NCBI GenBank assembly: GCA_963677695.2
Contig: CAXXUJ010000002.1
Coordinates: forward strand, 716,385 to 780,384
DNA from: SABI01 sp963677695
GTDB lineage: Bacteria > Spirochaetota > Spirochaetia > Sphaerochaetales > Sphaerochaetaceae
Direction of reading: 5' to 3'
Length of the DNA stretch: 64,000 bases
Each line of letters begins with the position of its first letter. Positions within the stretch are counted from its first letter, which is position 1. Below the pieces are notes generated by a model. The model saw only the letters and a list, made by a program, of their open reading frames with translations. It did not search any database and had not been told where the DNA came from. Positions 51,806 through 61,489 of this stretch are shown here, in pieces. The position numbers were made by a program, and so were the translations under genes.

Positions 51806-52654
51806 ATGAACTCTGTCCTTTTCGGCACATCTTCCTTCATCTACCCTTCCTGGGAACATCTGGTCTACTCCTCCGCTGCCCCTGAACACCCCTTGAGCGA
51901 GTATGCGAAACAGTTTCCCATGGTGGAAATCGATCGCTGGTTCTGGTCGCTTGGAAAGGAGAGCGCAGGACTGCCGGAGGAGAAAACCGTCAGAGAGTAC
52001 GATGAATCGACCCCAGATGAATTCAGGTTCATTATAAAATGTCCCAATGCCCTCACCCTCCCCTTCAATCCTATAACGGGAGAGAAGAACAGGTTCTTTT
52101 TATCGAGGGAGCTGATGAGCGAATACCTTGCAACACTGGAAAGGCTTAAAGGGAAAATAGGACTTCACATGCTGCAGTTCGGGTATCTCAACACGACAAT
52201 GTTCACTTCCGTGAAGGAGTTTTTGAAAACAGTCACCTCATTTACTGATCAGATCCCCTTGGAGGTGCCCATCGGTATTGAGATACGTAACCCCCGCTAT
52301 CTTTCCTACTCCTATTTCTCCACCCTCCGTGATCATAATATCTCACCGGTCCTGCTTAGCGGTTACTGGATGGATGATATTGTCGATACCATCAATCGGT
52401 ATGAAGAGGCCTTCCCTCCGGTGATGGCTATCAGGCTGCACGGGGAGAACAGGCAAGATATCGAAGAGGCGACAGGAAATACCTGGAACAGGATCGTGTT
52501 CGACCGTTCACGTGATATCACAAGAATAGGAGCGGCAATAGAGCGCCTCTCGAATGAGAGGCAGATCTATGTTGCCGTGAATAATCATTTCGAGGGTTCA
52601 GCTCCGCTGACCATCCTCCGTCTCCAGAAAGCTATGGGAGAAGACGTCTGGTAG
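51806..52654 (+). CDS. DUF72 family protein
   Basis: 282 residues. TIM barrel-like DUF72: FGTSSFIYPSWEHLVYS, EIDRWFWSLG, FRFIIKCPNALTLP, IEIRNPRYLSYS, YVAVNNHFEGSAPLTI. Function not known. Overlaps the converging PIG-L gene by 23 bp. Confidence 0.85.
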   Translation: MNSVLFGTSSFIYPSWEHLVYSSAAPEHPLSEYAKQFPMVEIDRWFWSLGKESAGLPEEKTVREYDESTPDEFRFIIKCPNALTLPFNPITGEKNRFFLSRELMSEYLATLERLKGKIGLHMLQFGYLNTTMFTSVKEFLKTVTSFTDQIPLEVPIGIEIRNPRYLSYSYFSTLRDHNISPVLLSGYWMDDIVDTINRYEEAFPPVMAIRLHGENRQDIEEATGNTWNRIVFDRSRDITRIGAAIERLSNERQIYVAVNNHFEGSAPLTILRLQKAMGEDVW

Positions 52655-53339
52655 GTTTCGTCAGAAGCGGACAGTGGGTGAACGCTTCAGCCACTCTGAC
52701 CCCGCACTGCCATCCGCGGTAGCCGCCGAGCACTTCAATGAAGTGGAATAAGTCTCTCGCTTTCTCATCTGCCATGAAATTGAGCTGACTTGCATGTTCG
52801 CCGAGAGCCTTGATCTTGTTTTCAAAGGAAGATGAGATATCGACATAGATATCGGGTCTCATCTCCCTTCCTTCAACACTTTCCATGTAGTAGATAGACG
52901 GCATGACAGAAAGAGGGGGTGAGTCACACTCATAGTGTGCGAGGCAGGAGAGAACGGCACTCTTGAGGACAAGACGATTGGCCTGCCCGTGGTCTGGATG
53001 CATATCATCTTCCCCGTGCGTTATGATCACCTCGGGACGGATCGATCTTATCAGTTCTGTGAGTTTCTTCACCTGTTCATCATTGTCCGCACTGAGGGTC
53101 GTATCATCGAAAAGAAGACATGTATAATGGGCTCCGATAACGTTACTCGCCTTCGCCGCCTCTATGAGGCGGACTCGTTCCAGTTCCTTCCTGGGAATCG
53201 TTGTACTTCCCATATTCCCATTGGAGATGGAACAGACGATTACCTGATCTCCCCGCTTCACGCAGGTATCGAGGGTGCCGAATGCTCCGATTTCCACATC
53301 ATCAGGGTGGGCACCGACTGCAAGTATCTTAATCCCCAT
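52632..53339 (-). CDS. PIG-L family deacetylase
   Basis: 235 residues from the ATG at 53339 (GGGGAG site). AVGAHPDDVEIGAFGTL (metal AHPDD), DDTTLSAD, ITHGEDDMHPDHGQANRLVL (HPDH). LmbE-like zinc enzymes deacetylate N-acetylglucosaminyl or similar amides, such as in bacillithiol synthesis. Overlaps the nuclease gene by 11 bp. Confidence 0.88.
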   Translation of the reverse strand: MGIKILAVGAHPDDVEIGAFGTLDTCVKRGDQVIVCSISNGNMGSTTIPRKELERVRLIEAAKASNVIGAHYTCLLFDDTTLSADNDEQVKKLTELIRSIRPEVIITHGEDDMHPDHGQANRLVLKSAVLSCLAHYECDSPPLSVMPSIYYMESVEGREMRPDIYVDISSSFENKIKALGEHASQLNFMADEKARDLFHFIEVLGGYRGWQCGVRVAEAFTHCPLLTKPTRRLLP

Positions 53340-55008
53340 TCTGTGCTCCCCAGCGTGAATTGAGGTCCTCAATGGTCTCGGTGAGACGATCCATTGCACG
53401 TGAGAGGCGCAGCGCGTCCTTCGTGTGTTCTTCGGTCATGATGGAGTCGGCATGGCTCTTCATCCTCTCAAGGAGGTGAGCAGTACCCTCAAAGGCGACT
53501 TCGAGTTCTGCAATGGAAGAGCGCAGTTCCTGCTTCGTCTGCAGCCAGATACTCATCTCCTCTGCCTGAGGGAAATCCTCTCCAAGAAGGTCAAAGCTCT
53601 CACCCACTGAGGGGGGCCAGGCAGGAAGGTTGAGGGAATGACAGAGGAGACCGGCAAAGTGACGGCTCACCCTCTCGTCTCCGTGAACGACGAAGACCTG
53701 CTTGAGCTGAGGGGAGAAGTTGCTGACCCACCGGATCAGCCCTCCCCTGTCGGCATGGCCGCTCATTCCCATCAGGCGGGTGATCTCTGCTTTCACTTCA
53801 ATATTCTCACCGAAGATCTTTACCTTCTTCGCACCGTCGAGAATGCTTCTTCCGAGTGTTCCCTTCGCCTGATAGCCGCTGAAGATCACAGTATTCTTCG
53901 GTGACCAGATATTGTGTTTGAGGTGGTGTTTTATCCTGCCTGCTTCACACATACCGCTTGCGCTGATAATCACGGCACTTTCATTCAGCTCATTGATCTT
54001 TTTTGACTCATCACTTGTAAGGCTCATCTTCAAGGAAGGGAATCTGAGAGGATTCTCTCCGCTTTCGATAATTTCCATAGCCTCTTCATCAAAGTAGCCT
54101 TCGATATTCCGGTTGAAGATCCTGGTTGCCTCGATCGCGAGCGGTGAGTCAAGGAAGACAGGGATATTGGGAATGTCAGGGAGGAGGTCATGATCAAGGA
54201 TGTGTCTGATAAGGTAGAGGATCTCCTGTGTACGTCCCACTGCGAAGGCGGGGATGATCACATTGCCGCCCCTTTTGAAGGTGCGCCCTATCATATCGGC
54301 AAGCTGGTGGGCTCTGTCGACGGTATTCTCCCGCTGGGTCGGGTGATCGGGAATCGGATGCTGCCGGTCACCGTAGGTCGATTCCATCACGACGAAATCG
54401 GCATCATCAAGGAAGACGGGGTTGTTGATGATCGGCTGGTCGGTATTCCCGATATCACCGGAGAAGACGATCGTCTTGGACTCATCCCCCTCTTTCATCT
54501 TGATTCGTATCGAGGAGGAACCGAGGATATGACCGGCATCGGTGAAGGTGACCTGGATGGAATCAGTCAGATTGAACTCTTCACCGTACTCGTGGGGAAT
54601 GAAGTACTCCATCGCCCTCTGTGCATCCTCAACGGTGTAGATCGGTTCGATTTCCCTTTTACCGTCACGACGTCTCTTCCTGTTGTCCCATTCAGCCTCC
54701 ATCTCCTGGATATGGCCCGAATCGACGAGCATGATGGAACAGAGATCCTCAGAGGCACTCGTAGAGTGGATCGAACCGTGAAAACCTTCTTTCACCGCCA
54801 TCGGGATTCTCCCCGAGTGATCGATATGGGCATGGGTAAGAAGGATAAAATCGATTAATTCGGGATTGAACTGAAAGTCAGTCCCGAGCTTCTTCTCATC
54901 TGCTCCCTGCGGGAGACCGCAGTCGACGAGAATCCGGGTTCCTGCACACTCGATGAGGGTGCAGCTGCCGGTAACAGTTTGTGCAGCACCATAAAATGTA
55001 ATGTTCAT
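53329..55008 (-). CDS. MBL-fold beta-CASP RNase-like protein
   Basis: 559 residues from the ATG at 55008. VTGSCTLIECAGTRILVDCG, THAHIDHSGRIPM (metal motif), TFTDAGHILGSSSI, FSGDIG; the beta-CASP part has VVMESTYGDR, IPAFAVGRTQE, and IISASGMCEAGRIKHHL, with GMSGHADRGGL at the end. RNA processing/degradation family of archaeal CPSF-like and bacterial YsxB-like nucleases. A C-terminal helical extension of about 90 residues is unusual. Confidence 0.88.
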   Translation of the reverse strand: MNITFYGAAQTVTGSCTLIECAGTRILVDCGLPQGADEKKLGTDFQFNPELIDFILLTHAHIDHSGRIPMAVKEGFHGSIHSTSASEDLCSIMLVDSGHIQEMEAEWDNRKRRRDGKREIEPIYTVEDAQRAMEYFIPHEYGEEFNLTDSIQVTFTDAGHILGSSSIRIKMKEGDESKTIVFSGDIGNTDQPIINNPVFLDDADFVVMESTYGDRQHPIPDHPTQRENTVDRAHQLADMIGRTFKRGGNVIIPAFAVGRTQEILYLIRHILDHDLLPDIPNIPVFLDSPLAIEATRIFNRNIEGYFDEEAMEIIESGENPLRFPSLKMSLTSDESKKINELNESAVIISASGMCEAGRIKHHLKHNIWSPKNTVIFSGYQAKGTLGRSILDGAKKVKIFGENIEVKAEITRLMGMSGHADRGGLIRWVSNFSPQLKQVFVVHGDERVSRHFAGLLCHSLNLPAWPPSVGESFDLLGEDFPQAEEMSIWLQTKQELRSSIAELEVAFEGTAHLLERMKSHADSIMTEEHTKDALRLSRAMDRLTETIEDLNSRWGAQNGD

Positions 55009-55084
55009 ACGATAAGAATACTTCCCTACCGCTTTATTGTCCATAAAAAGTATTTTATAATCCATTCTTAATGGAGGGCTGATA

Positions 55085-55765
55085 ATGGATGTGCACAAGG
55101 AAAAGATCGTGCGGCTGCACGTGAAGAAGGCTATGGCGAACCTGGAGAAGAATAACTACGGAGTTTCGTACGTTCCAGACAGGGAGGGAGTGGTCTCCCT
55201 TCTCTCGTCTCTGATTCCCGAGGGAAGTGTGATAGGCTCAGGCGGTTCAGTGACCTTGAACGAAACAGGAGTGATCGAACTGGTCAAGAATGGGAACTAT
55301 ACCTATCTCGACCGGTACGAGGCAGGCATTTCACGAGAAGAGTCTATGGCAAGAACGAGAAAGCATGTGGATGCAGATATCTACCTGAGCAGCGCGAACG
55401 CTGTCACAGAGCACGGGGAACTCTACTGTGTGGATGGATCGAACAACCGTCTTGCAGCTCTCCTGTTCGGACCGAAGAAGGTCTATGTTGTTGTGGGAGT
55501 GAACAAGCTCGTGAGAAACTTGAGAGAAGCCGCTCTCAGGGTGAAACAGGTTGCCGCTCCGGCGAATGCGGTGAGGCTTTCCAAGGATACCCATTGCTCA
55601 CTCAAGGGCGCCTGCATGGCTCCCGATTTCAGTGATGACAATCTGATGGTCACTCCCCCAGGAGCATGCCCTGAGGGGATATGTTCCTCATACCTTGTTC
55701 TCGGCCACCAGAAATTTGCTCAGAGAATTCACGTGATCATCGTAGGTGAGGAACTCGGGTATTAG
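55085..55765 (+). CDS. LUD-domain protein (LutC/YkgG-like)
   Basis: 226 residues. VIGSGGSVTLNETGVIELV, ADIYLSSANAVTEHGELYCVDGSNN, and VVVGVNKLVRNLREAALRVK are the hallmark strings. Related to lactate utilisation proteins but without a LutA/B partner here, so the role is unclear. Divergent from the nuclease gene. Confidence 0.88.
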   Translation: MDVHKEKIVRLHVKKAMANLEKNNYGVSYVPDREGVVSLLSSLIPEGSVIGSGGSVTLNETGVIELVKNGNYTYLDRYEAGISREESMARTRKHVDADIYLSSANAVTEHGELYCVDGSNNRLAALLFGPKKVYVVVGVNKLVRNLREAALRVKQVAAPANAVRLSKDTHCSLKGACMAPDFSDDNLMVTPPGACPEGICSSYLVLGHQKFAQRIHVIIVGEELGY

Positions 55766-55784
55766 AGTCCTCACCCACCCGGCC

Positions 55785-56231
55785 CTAGTCGGTAAAGAGT
55801 TCGTACAGTTCCTCAGGGGTCTTCACACCCTTGAGGATTCTTTTAAAAGAAGAACTGCTTGTTGTGCGGGCGATGGCTGAGAGAATCTCAATGTGGGCGC
55901 TCGCATGATCGCTCGGAGCAAGGACAAGGAAGAAGTAGGAACAGTCCTCTCCATCCTGAGCATCGAACGGTACGGGATCACCTGAAATACCGACAACAAC
56001 GTACACTTCGCTCACCGCATCGCTTTTCGCATGGGGAATCGCAATTCCGTCGACCAGTCCCGTTGAACCCAGCTGTTCCCTGTCAAGAACGGCCTTCAGG
56101 ATCTCATCCCCGTTGGTCAGCTGCCTCCGTTTCACAAGGAGATCCACAAGTTCTTCAATGATCTCTTTCTTACTCGTGCCGGTAAGCGGCACTTTCACCA
56201 GATCCATATGCAATACATCACCTAGATTCAT
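55785..56231 (-). CDS. PTS EIIA domain, fructose/nitrogen type
   Basis: 148 residues from the ATG at 56231 (GGAGGAG site). PtsN/FruA-EIIA fold with the active His in DGIAIPHAKS (His67), and LAPSDHASAHIEILSAIART. No transporter part is attached, so it may be regulatory. Overlaps the Usp gene by 14 bp. Confidence 0.88.
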   Translation of the reverse strand: MNLGDVLHMDLVKVPLTGTSKKEIIEELVDLLVKRRQLTNGDEILKAVLDREQLGSTGLVDGIAIPHAKSDAVSEVYVVVGISGDPVPFDAQDGEDCSYFFLVLAPSDHASAHIEILSAIARTTSSSSFKRILKGVKTPEELYELFTD

Positions 56232-56742
56232 ACATCTCCTCCCCGCCTGCATCTTCGAGAGATTCGTACATATCCCACACATCGTCATTGTCCTTGACAA
56301 CGAAGACGGGAAGGGTGGCACTTCTCATCATCCGGTCGGTATCGCTGAGCAGCTCATCACGTCGTGAATGAATCTCGCTCAGTCCGCCCAGGATCAGGAT
56401 ATCAATTTCGTTATCGGCTATGCAAGCCTTCACTTCCTTGGTAACCTCACCTTCACCCCGTATGCATGTGACATCCAAGCCTTTTTTCTTTCCAAGCTTC
56501 TTCACATGGTTCAAATGGCGCTGAGCATCTCCCTCAATGTCTCTCTGGTACTCCTGCTGCTCAATATCGAGAAAAATATGTGCCTTCACCAGATCCTGAA
56601 GGGCCTTCGTATTCACCACGTAGATCGCAGTGAGAGAGGCATTCAACTGCCTGGCCAGAACGATGGACGCCATTGCCGCACTCATTGAGTCTTCCGACCC
56701 GTCAAGATATACCAGCAGTTTTCTGAACATCTGTCCCATCAT
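56218..56742 (-). CDS. Universal stress protein
   Basis: 174 residues. KLLVYLDGSEDSMSAAMASI, CIRGEGEVTKEVKACIADNE, DILILGGLSEIHSRRDELLS, LPVFVVKD. The GxxxxG(S/T) nucleotide loop is not intact, so ATP binding is uncertain. It sits 12 bp after V-ATPase subunit D, so it belongs to the ATPase transcript. Confidence 0.82.
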   Translation of the reverse strand: MMGQMFRKLLVYLDGSEDSMSAAMASIVLARQLNASLTAIYVVNTKALQDLVKAHIFLDIEQQEYQRDIEGDAQRHLNHVKKLGKKKGLDVTCIRGEGEVTKEVKACIADNEIDILILGGLSEIHSRRDELLSDTDRMMRSATLPVFVVKDNDDVWDMYESLEDAGGEEMYESR

Positions 56743-56754
56743 TTCCCTCCTTTC

Positions 56755-57381
56755 CTAACTCTTCGATGCATCAAGCCGTTGTTTCACCTGCTTGAGTATC
56801 ATGAATGATTCACGTTCAGCCTCTTCAATTCTCTGTTTCGTGAATCTGAGGTCCTCTTCAAGCCCCGGAATCACTATCTTTTCCAGGGCATTTACTTTTC
56901 TAATCGTTTTTTTCACTTCCCTTGCGAGTCTCATAATGGAGACCTTCAGCTCGGCAAGGCGCCCCATGAGTTTGAGAGTTTCCCTGAACTTTTCCAGAGA
57001 ATCCTCGACATTGAGGGTGGTCCCTTCCGGGGAGAAATAGGGGCCCTTGTCGATGAAGGAAGTCTCGACCCTCGGCAGGTGGACTCCCATGACCTTCCTC
57101 TCCCTGATATTCATCGAACTCTCGGTCGTTACTGAGGGGAAGACATTGTTCACTTTCAGCCGTCCCATCTGAAGCACCGTCTGCTGCAGTGAGGAATGGG
57201 ATTCAGAGAGGGCGGCATCGACCCTGTTCTGGTACTCTACCGCCTGGTCTACAAGGGTGAGCAGCTCGACAACGAGGATGGAACGTTTCTGATCGAGCAG
57301 CTCGTACCCGAGCTGTGCAAACGAGAGTTCATCCTTCAGTCTCAGCAGGTTGCTCCTGGTCGGAGCGATCATATTCGCCAT
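56755..57381 (-). CDS. atpD: V-type ATPase subunit D
   Basis: 208 residues. MIAPTRSNLLRLKDELSFAQ is the conserved start and ALEKIVIPGLEEDLRFTKQR the conserved end helix. Central stalk coiled coil. Begins just after subunit B. Confidence 0.94.
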   Translation of the reverse strand: MANMIAPTRSNLLRLKDELSFAQLGYELLDQKRSILVVELLTLVDQAVEYQNRVDAALSESHSSLQQTVLQMGRLKVNNVFPSVTTESSMNIRERKVMGVHLPRVETSFIDKGPYFSPEGTTLNVEDSLEKFRETLKLMGRLAELKVSIMRLAREVKKTIRKVNALEKIVIPGLEEDLRFTKQRIEEAERESFMILKQVKQRLDASKS

Positions 57382-57383
57382 CT

Positions 57384-58781
57384 CTACCCCTTGTAATAGG
57401 TCTCCAGTTCTTCTTCACTGACTCTGCTCAACTCCTCGGGTGGAAGGTTTTCGAGGGCCTTCCAGCCCCTGTCCAGGGTCTCTTCTATATCGCGGTTCTC
57501 GTTGTCGGCCTGGTTGACGAAATTTTTCTCGAAGGCTGTTCCGAATTCGAGGTATTGGTGGTCAAGAGTTGTCAGTTCCTCTTCCCCGATGACTGATGCC
57601 AGGTTCCGTACATCCTTCACATGTGAGTAGGAGGCGAAGAGCTGGTTGGCGAGGTGGGGGTGGTCTGCCCTGGTCATCCCCTCTCCGATACCATCCTTCA
57701 TCAGTCTCGATAGACTTGGAAGGCCGTTGACGGGAGGATAGACGCCCTGAGAGTGCATTTCACGTTCAAAGACGATCTGTCCCTCTGTGATGTAACCGGT
57801 GAGGTCGGGGATCGGATGGGAGATGTCGTCATTGGGCATGGTGAGGATGGGAAGCTGTGTAATAGAGCCGCTTCGCCCAAGTATTTTTCCGCTTCTCTCA
57901 TAGAGTTCGGAGAGGTTGCTGTACAGATACCCCGGGTACCCCTTTCTCGAGGGAATTTCACCGCGCAGTGTACTGATCTCTCGTAAGGACTCACAGTAGT
58001 TTGTCATGTCGGTCATGATGACCAGCACCTGATACCCTTTGTTGAAGGCAAGGTGCTCAGCTAAGGTGAGAGCTGAACGGGGAGTGATCGTTCGTTCGAT
58101 CGACGGATCGTCAGCCAGAGAGAGAAAGAAGGCGACAGAGGAAAGAACTCCGCTGTTGGTGAACGAATCGATGAAATAGCGTGCGACATCGTATTTAACG
58201 CCCATGGCTGCAAAGACAATCACCGTCTCTTTCTCTCTTCCGGGGACCTTCGCCTGGTTTGCGATCTGAGCCGCAAGGCGGTTGTGTGGAAGGCCGTTTC
58301 CGCTGAATATGGGGAGTTTCTGTCCCTGAATGAGTGTCGTCAGTCCGTCGAGCACACTCACTCCGGTCTGGATGAAGTCCTGAGGATATTCCCGGCTGGT
58401 CGGGTTGATCGGAAGACCGTTGATACTCATGATCTCCTCCCCCTTCGGGAGGGGGGCATCATCAATCGGGCGTCCGAGCCCGTTCATGACTCGTCCGAGC
58501 ATACCGGTGGAGACCGGGAGGGTGAACGACTCACCCATGAACTTCACCTTGGTGGAGGGGAGAGTCAGTCCGTCGGTTCCTTCGAACAACTGCACAACCA
58601 CAACCTCATCGGAGGTGTCGAGGACCTGTCCGAGACGGGTGTTGCCAGACTTATCGTGAACTTCCACGAGCTCTCCATAGCCGACGGGATGAGTATTGTG
58701 GACGTACACGAGAGGTCCCTCGATCTTATTCACCCCGATATATTCTCTCCCTTTCAGGAGATCCTGTTCAAGCTCGTTCAT
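57384..58781 (-). CDS. atpB: V-type ATPase subunit B
   Basis: 465 residues from the ATG at 58781 (AAGGAAG). PIFSGNGLPHNRLAAQIANQ is the noncatalytic nucleotide site; GRSGSITQLPILTMPNDDIS and PVNGLPSLSRLMKDG are hallmark strings. An upstream ATG at 58799 is also possible. Regulatory subunit of the V1 head. Confidence 0.95.
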   Translation of the reverse strand: MNELEQDLLKGREYIGVNKIEGPLVYVHNTHPVGYGELVEVHDKSGNTRLGQVLDTSDEVVVVQLFEGTDGLTLPSTKVKFMGESFTLPVSTGMLGRVMNGLGRPIDDAPLPKGEEIMSINGLPINPTSREYPQDFIQTGVSVLDGLTTLIQGQKLPIFSGNGLPHNRLAAQIANQAKVPGREKETVIVFAAMGVKYDVARYFIDSFTNSGVLSSVAFFLSLADDPSIERTITPRSALTLAEHLAFNKGYQVLVIMTDMTNYCESLREISTLRGEIPSRKGYPGYLYSNLSELYERSGKILGRSGSITQLPILTMPNDDISHPIPDLTGYITEGQIVFEREMHSQGVYPPVNGLPSLSRLMKDGIGEGMTRADHPHLANQLFASYSHVKDVRNLASVIGEEELTTLDHQYLEFGTAFEKNFVNQADNENRDIEETLDRGWKALENLPPEELSRVSEEELETYYKG

Positions 58782-58788
58782 TTCTTCC

Positions 58789-60579
58789 TTACGTTTCATA
58801 CATCTCTCCAAGGCGGTGAATCTGACGCTCAAGTCTCACAGTCAGGCGGTCGAGTTCATCTACATTGCCCTCGTGTATATTGAAGCGCATGCGTGATATC
58901 TCCTGCACAACCTTCATCTTCTTCACCCTCACTAAAGGGAGTCCGCTGCTGATCGCCGCGGAACCGAGTTCCCAGTAGGTAAGAATCACATGAAGCATAC
59001 CGAGCTGTTTCTCGATATTGCTGTACCTGTCATTCTCATCAAAGGCATTCTGCTGTAAAAAGGCGTTCTTGAAGAGCGTACACACTTCGAGAATAAAATT
59101 CTGGGAATCGGGAAGTGCATCGGGACCGACCAGTTTCACAATCTGTTCCAGTCGCACCTCACGGTGCAGCAGGTCCATGATCTGCTGCCGCTGCTCTTTC
59201 CAGTGACCTTCGCCCTTGGCCTCCCACCAGTCAGCCACATCCTCCACATACTCACTGTACGAATCGAGCCAGCTGATCGCCGGGTAATGGCGTGCAGAGG
59301 CAAGGGATTTATCGAGCCCCCAGAAACAGCGGACGAAACGTTTGGTGTGCTGGGTGACAGGCTCCGAGAAATCTCCTCCGGGAGGGGATACCGCTCCGAT
59401 AATAGAGACAGAACCCTCTTCCTTGCTGAGAGCCTCTACCCTTCCGGCCCTTTCGTAGAATTCTGCGATACGGGTGGGAAGGTAGGCAGGGAAACCCTCT
59501 TCAGCGGGCATCTCCTCCATTCTTCCGCTCAGCTCTCTGAGCGCTTCAGCCCATCGGCTTGTCGAGTCAGCCATCAGTGCTACGTGGTAGCCCTGATCGC
59601 GGTAGTACTCTGCCATTGTGATTCCCGTGTAGATACTTGCTTCACGGGCACTTACCGGCATGTTCGAGGTATTCGCGATGAGGATCGTTCTCTCCATGAG
59701 GGACTTGCCCGTATGGGGGTCGATCAGCTTGGGAAATTCGCGAAGTACATCGGTCATCTCGTTCCCTCTCTCACCGCATCCGATGTAGACGATGATATCG
59801 GCATCACAGTGGCGTGCCACTGCGTGCTGCGTCATCGTCTTTCCCGTCCCGAACCCTCCGGGTATCGCGACAGTACCGCCTTTTGCTAAGGGGAAGAGCA
59901 TATCGATGACTCTCTGTCCCGTGATAAGAGGAACCGAGAGGGGTTTTCTCTGCTTTACCGGACGTGGTTTTCTGATCGCCCACCGGGCGACCATGGTAAG
60001 GGAGTGGGTTTCACCTGTATCGTCTTTGAGAACACACACCTCGTCGCTCGGAAGGTACTCCCCCTCCTCCACGATCGAAAGAATAGTGAACGTATCTCCT
60101 TTCTCCTTCAGGGAGACAGGGATGAGGAGCTTGTGGGTGATATGGGAGGTTTCGGGGACATGAGCATAGATCTCACCGACAGATACACTCTCTCCCGCTT
60201 TCTTAAGCGGGGTGAATGTCCACTTCTTCTTCCTGTCCACCGGTTCGCTTGAGACGCCCTTTGCGATATAGTCCCCGCTCAGGCTCCGGAGTGCGGAGAG
60301 TGGGCGCTGAATACCGTCATAGATCGTTCCGATCAGGCCGGGACCGAGCTCAACACTGAGAGGCATGGAAGAACCGTAGACATTCTCCCCCGGCGTTACG
60401 CCGGTGGTGTCCTCATAGACCTGAACGACAGCCGTGTCACCGTCGAGTTTGACGATCTCACCGATGAGATGAAAGGAACCGATATAGACGAGTTCCATCA
60501 TCATGGCATCTGTGAGACCTCCCACTGTTACGACCGGGCCGTTCACCCGTTTCACATATCCAATTATTTTCTGCTGCAT
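58789..60579 (-). CDS. atpA: V-type ATPase subunit A
   Basis: 596 residues. Catalytic P-loop GGFGTGKTMTQHAVARHCDA, GCGERGNEMTDVL, and MADSTSRWAEALRELSGRME. Hydrolyses or makes ATP in the V1 head. Overlaps the E gene by 16 bp. Full length, including the nonhomologous insert after residue 100. Confidence 0.96.
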   Translation of the reverse strand: MQQKIIGYVKRVNGPVVTVGGLTDAMMMELVYIGSFHLIGEIVKLDGDTAVVQVYEDTTGVTPGENVYGSSMPLSVELGPGLIGTIYDGIQRPLSALRSLSGDYIAKGVSSEPVDRKKKWTFTPLKKAGESVSVGEIYAHVPETSHITHKLLIPVSLKEKGDTFTILSIVEEGEYLPSDEVCVLKDDTGETHSLTMVARWAIRKPRPVKQRKPLSVPLITGQRVIDMLFPLAKGGTVAIPGGFGTGKTMTQHAVARHCDADIIVYIGCGERGNEMTDVLREFPKLIDPHTGKSLMERTILIANTSNMPVSAREASIYTGITMAEYYRDQGYHVALMADSTSRWAEALRELSGRMEEMPAEEGFPAYLPTRIAEFYERAGRVEALSKEEGSVSIIGAVSPPGGDFSEPVTQHTKRFVRCFWGLDKSLASARHYPAISWLDSYSEYVEDVADWWEAKGEGHWKEQRQQIMDLLHREVRLEQIVKLVGPDALPDSQNFILEVCTLFKNAFLQQNAFDENDRYSNIEKQLGMLHVILTYWELGSAAISSGLPLVRVKKMKVVQEISRMRFNIHEGNVDELDRLTVRLERQIHRLGEMYET

Positions 60580-61181
60580 AATGCACCTTCCAACAGGTTC
60601 TCAAAATCAGAGCGGGCCCGGCTCAGACGGGTCTTCACAAGATTGGTGTAGGCGATTCTGTTATCTGTCGAAGAGACAACGATCCCCTGGGAACTCAGGA
60701 ACTGATCACTCAGGGAAAGCTTCACCCGTTTTGAAATAAGCTTTTCCACAACGTCAGAAGCTTTCTCAAGCGTCTGTTCAGTCACCGGATCACTCTTTCC
60801 TCTCGATACGACACATTCATCCTTATCAAGGGAGATCACACCCTCGGCAATCCAGAAGACAAGCGCATTCTTATACTCTTCGCTCTCTGTGATCTTCGCC
60901 ATATGATCGAAGACCGAACTCTCTGCCGCACTACGAAGCTCCTTCATAACCGCCACTTCACTGTCACGGCTGATCTGGGTCTTCTGTGCATCGAGGAGGC
61001 GGCTGTTTTCAGCCTTCCTCTGATCGAGAAACTGCTTTTCCTGCCCTTGGGCTCTCAGGCTCTTGGCCTCATAGCTTTCCCTGAGCTTCTCCATCTCTCT
61101 CTTGTTTTCCGCTTCGACAGCTTTCGCCTCTTCACGGGCGCTTTCGAGGATACCGTCGAACAGCACAACAGATTCATTCAT
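60564..61181 (-). CDS. atpE: V-type ATPase subunit E (peripheral stalk)
   Basis: 205 residues. N-terminal helix rich in Glu, Lys, Gln and Ala (EAKAVEAENKREMEKLRESY), then a globular end. The call rests on position between F and A and on coiled-coil content; sequence identity is low. Confidence 0.8.
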   Translation of the reverse strand: MNESVVLFDGILESAREEAKAVEAENKREMEKLRESYEAKSLRAQGQEKQFLDQRKAENSRLLDAQKTQISRDSEVAVMKELRSAAESSVFDHMAKITESEEYKNALVFWIAEGVISLDKDECVVSRGKSDPVTEQTLEKASDVVEKLISKRVKLSLSDQFLSSQGIVVSSTDNRIAYTNLVKTRLSRARSDFENLLEGALCSRK

Positions 61182-61480
61182 AGAGCAACTCCTATTGCCT
61201 CATTGACCAGCTTCCTCAGATCCCTGCTGGCAAAATCATGAGCCTTGTCAGGGATCTCAACAATGAGAGGAAAGGTCTCGCTGAAGATATAGCGGTCGAC
61301 TTCCGTCCGTATCAGGTCAGCCGTACTCTGGGTGATGATGATGATTCCGTACTCCTTATGCTCAAGAGCATACGCAAGTGCGGCAGCAGCTTCTGAAGCT
61401 GTGACAGCCACACGACCGCTGGTCCCGACTAAAGAGAAGCCGAGAACGGTGTCTTCATCTCCGATAACAAAATAACGCAT
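61178..61480 (-). CDS. atpF: V-type ATPase subunit F
   Basis: 100 residues. MRYFVIGDEDTVLGFSLVGT, YGIIIITQSTADLIRTEVDR, FPLIVEIPDK are family strings. Central stalk. Overlaps E by 4 bp. Confidence 0.93.
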   Translation of the reverse strand: MRYFVIGDEDTVLGFSLVGTSGRVAVTASEAAAALAYALEHKEYGIIIITQSTADLIRTEVDRYIFSETFPLIVEIPDKAHDFASRDLRKLVNEAIGVAL

Positions 61481-61489
61481 AATGTATCG

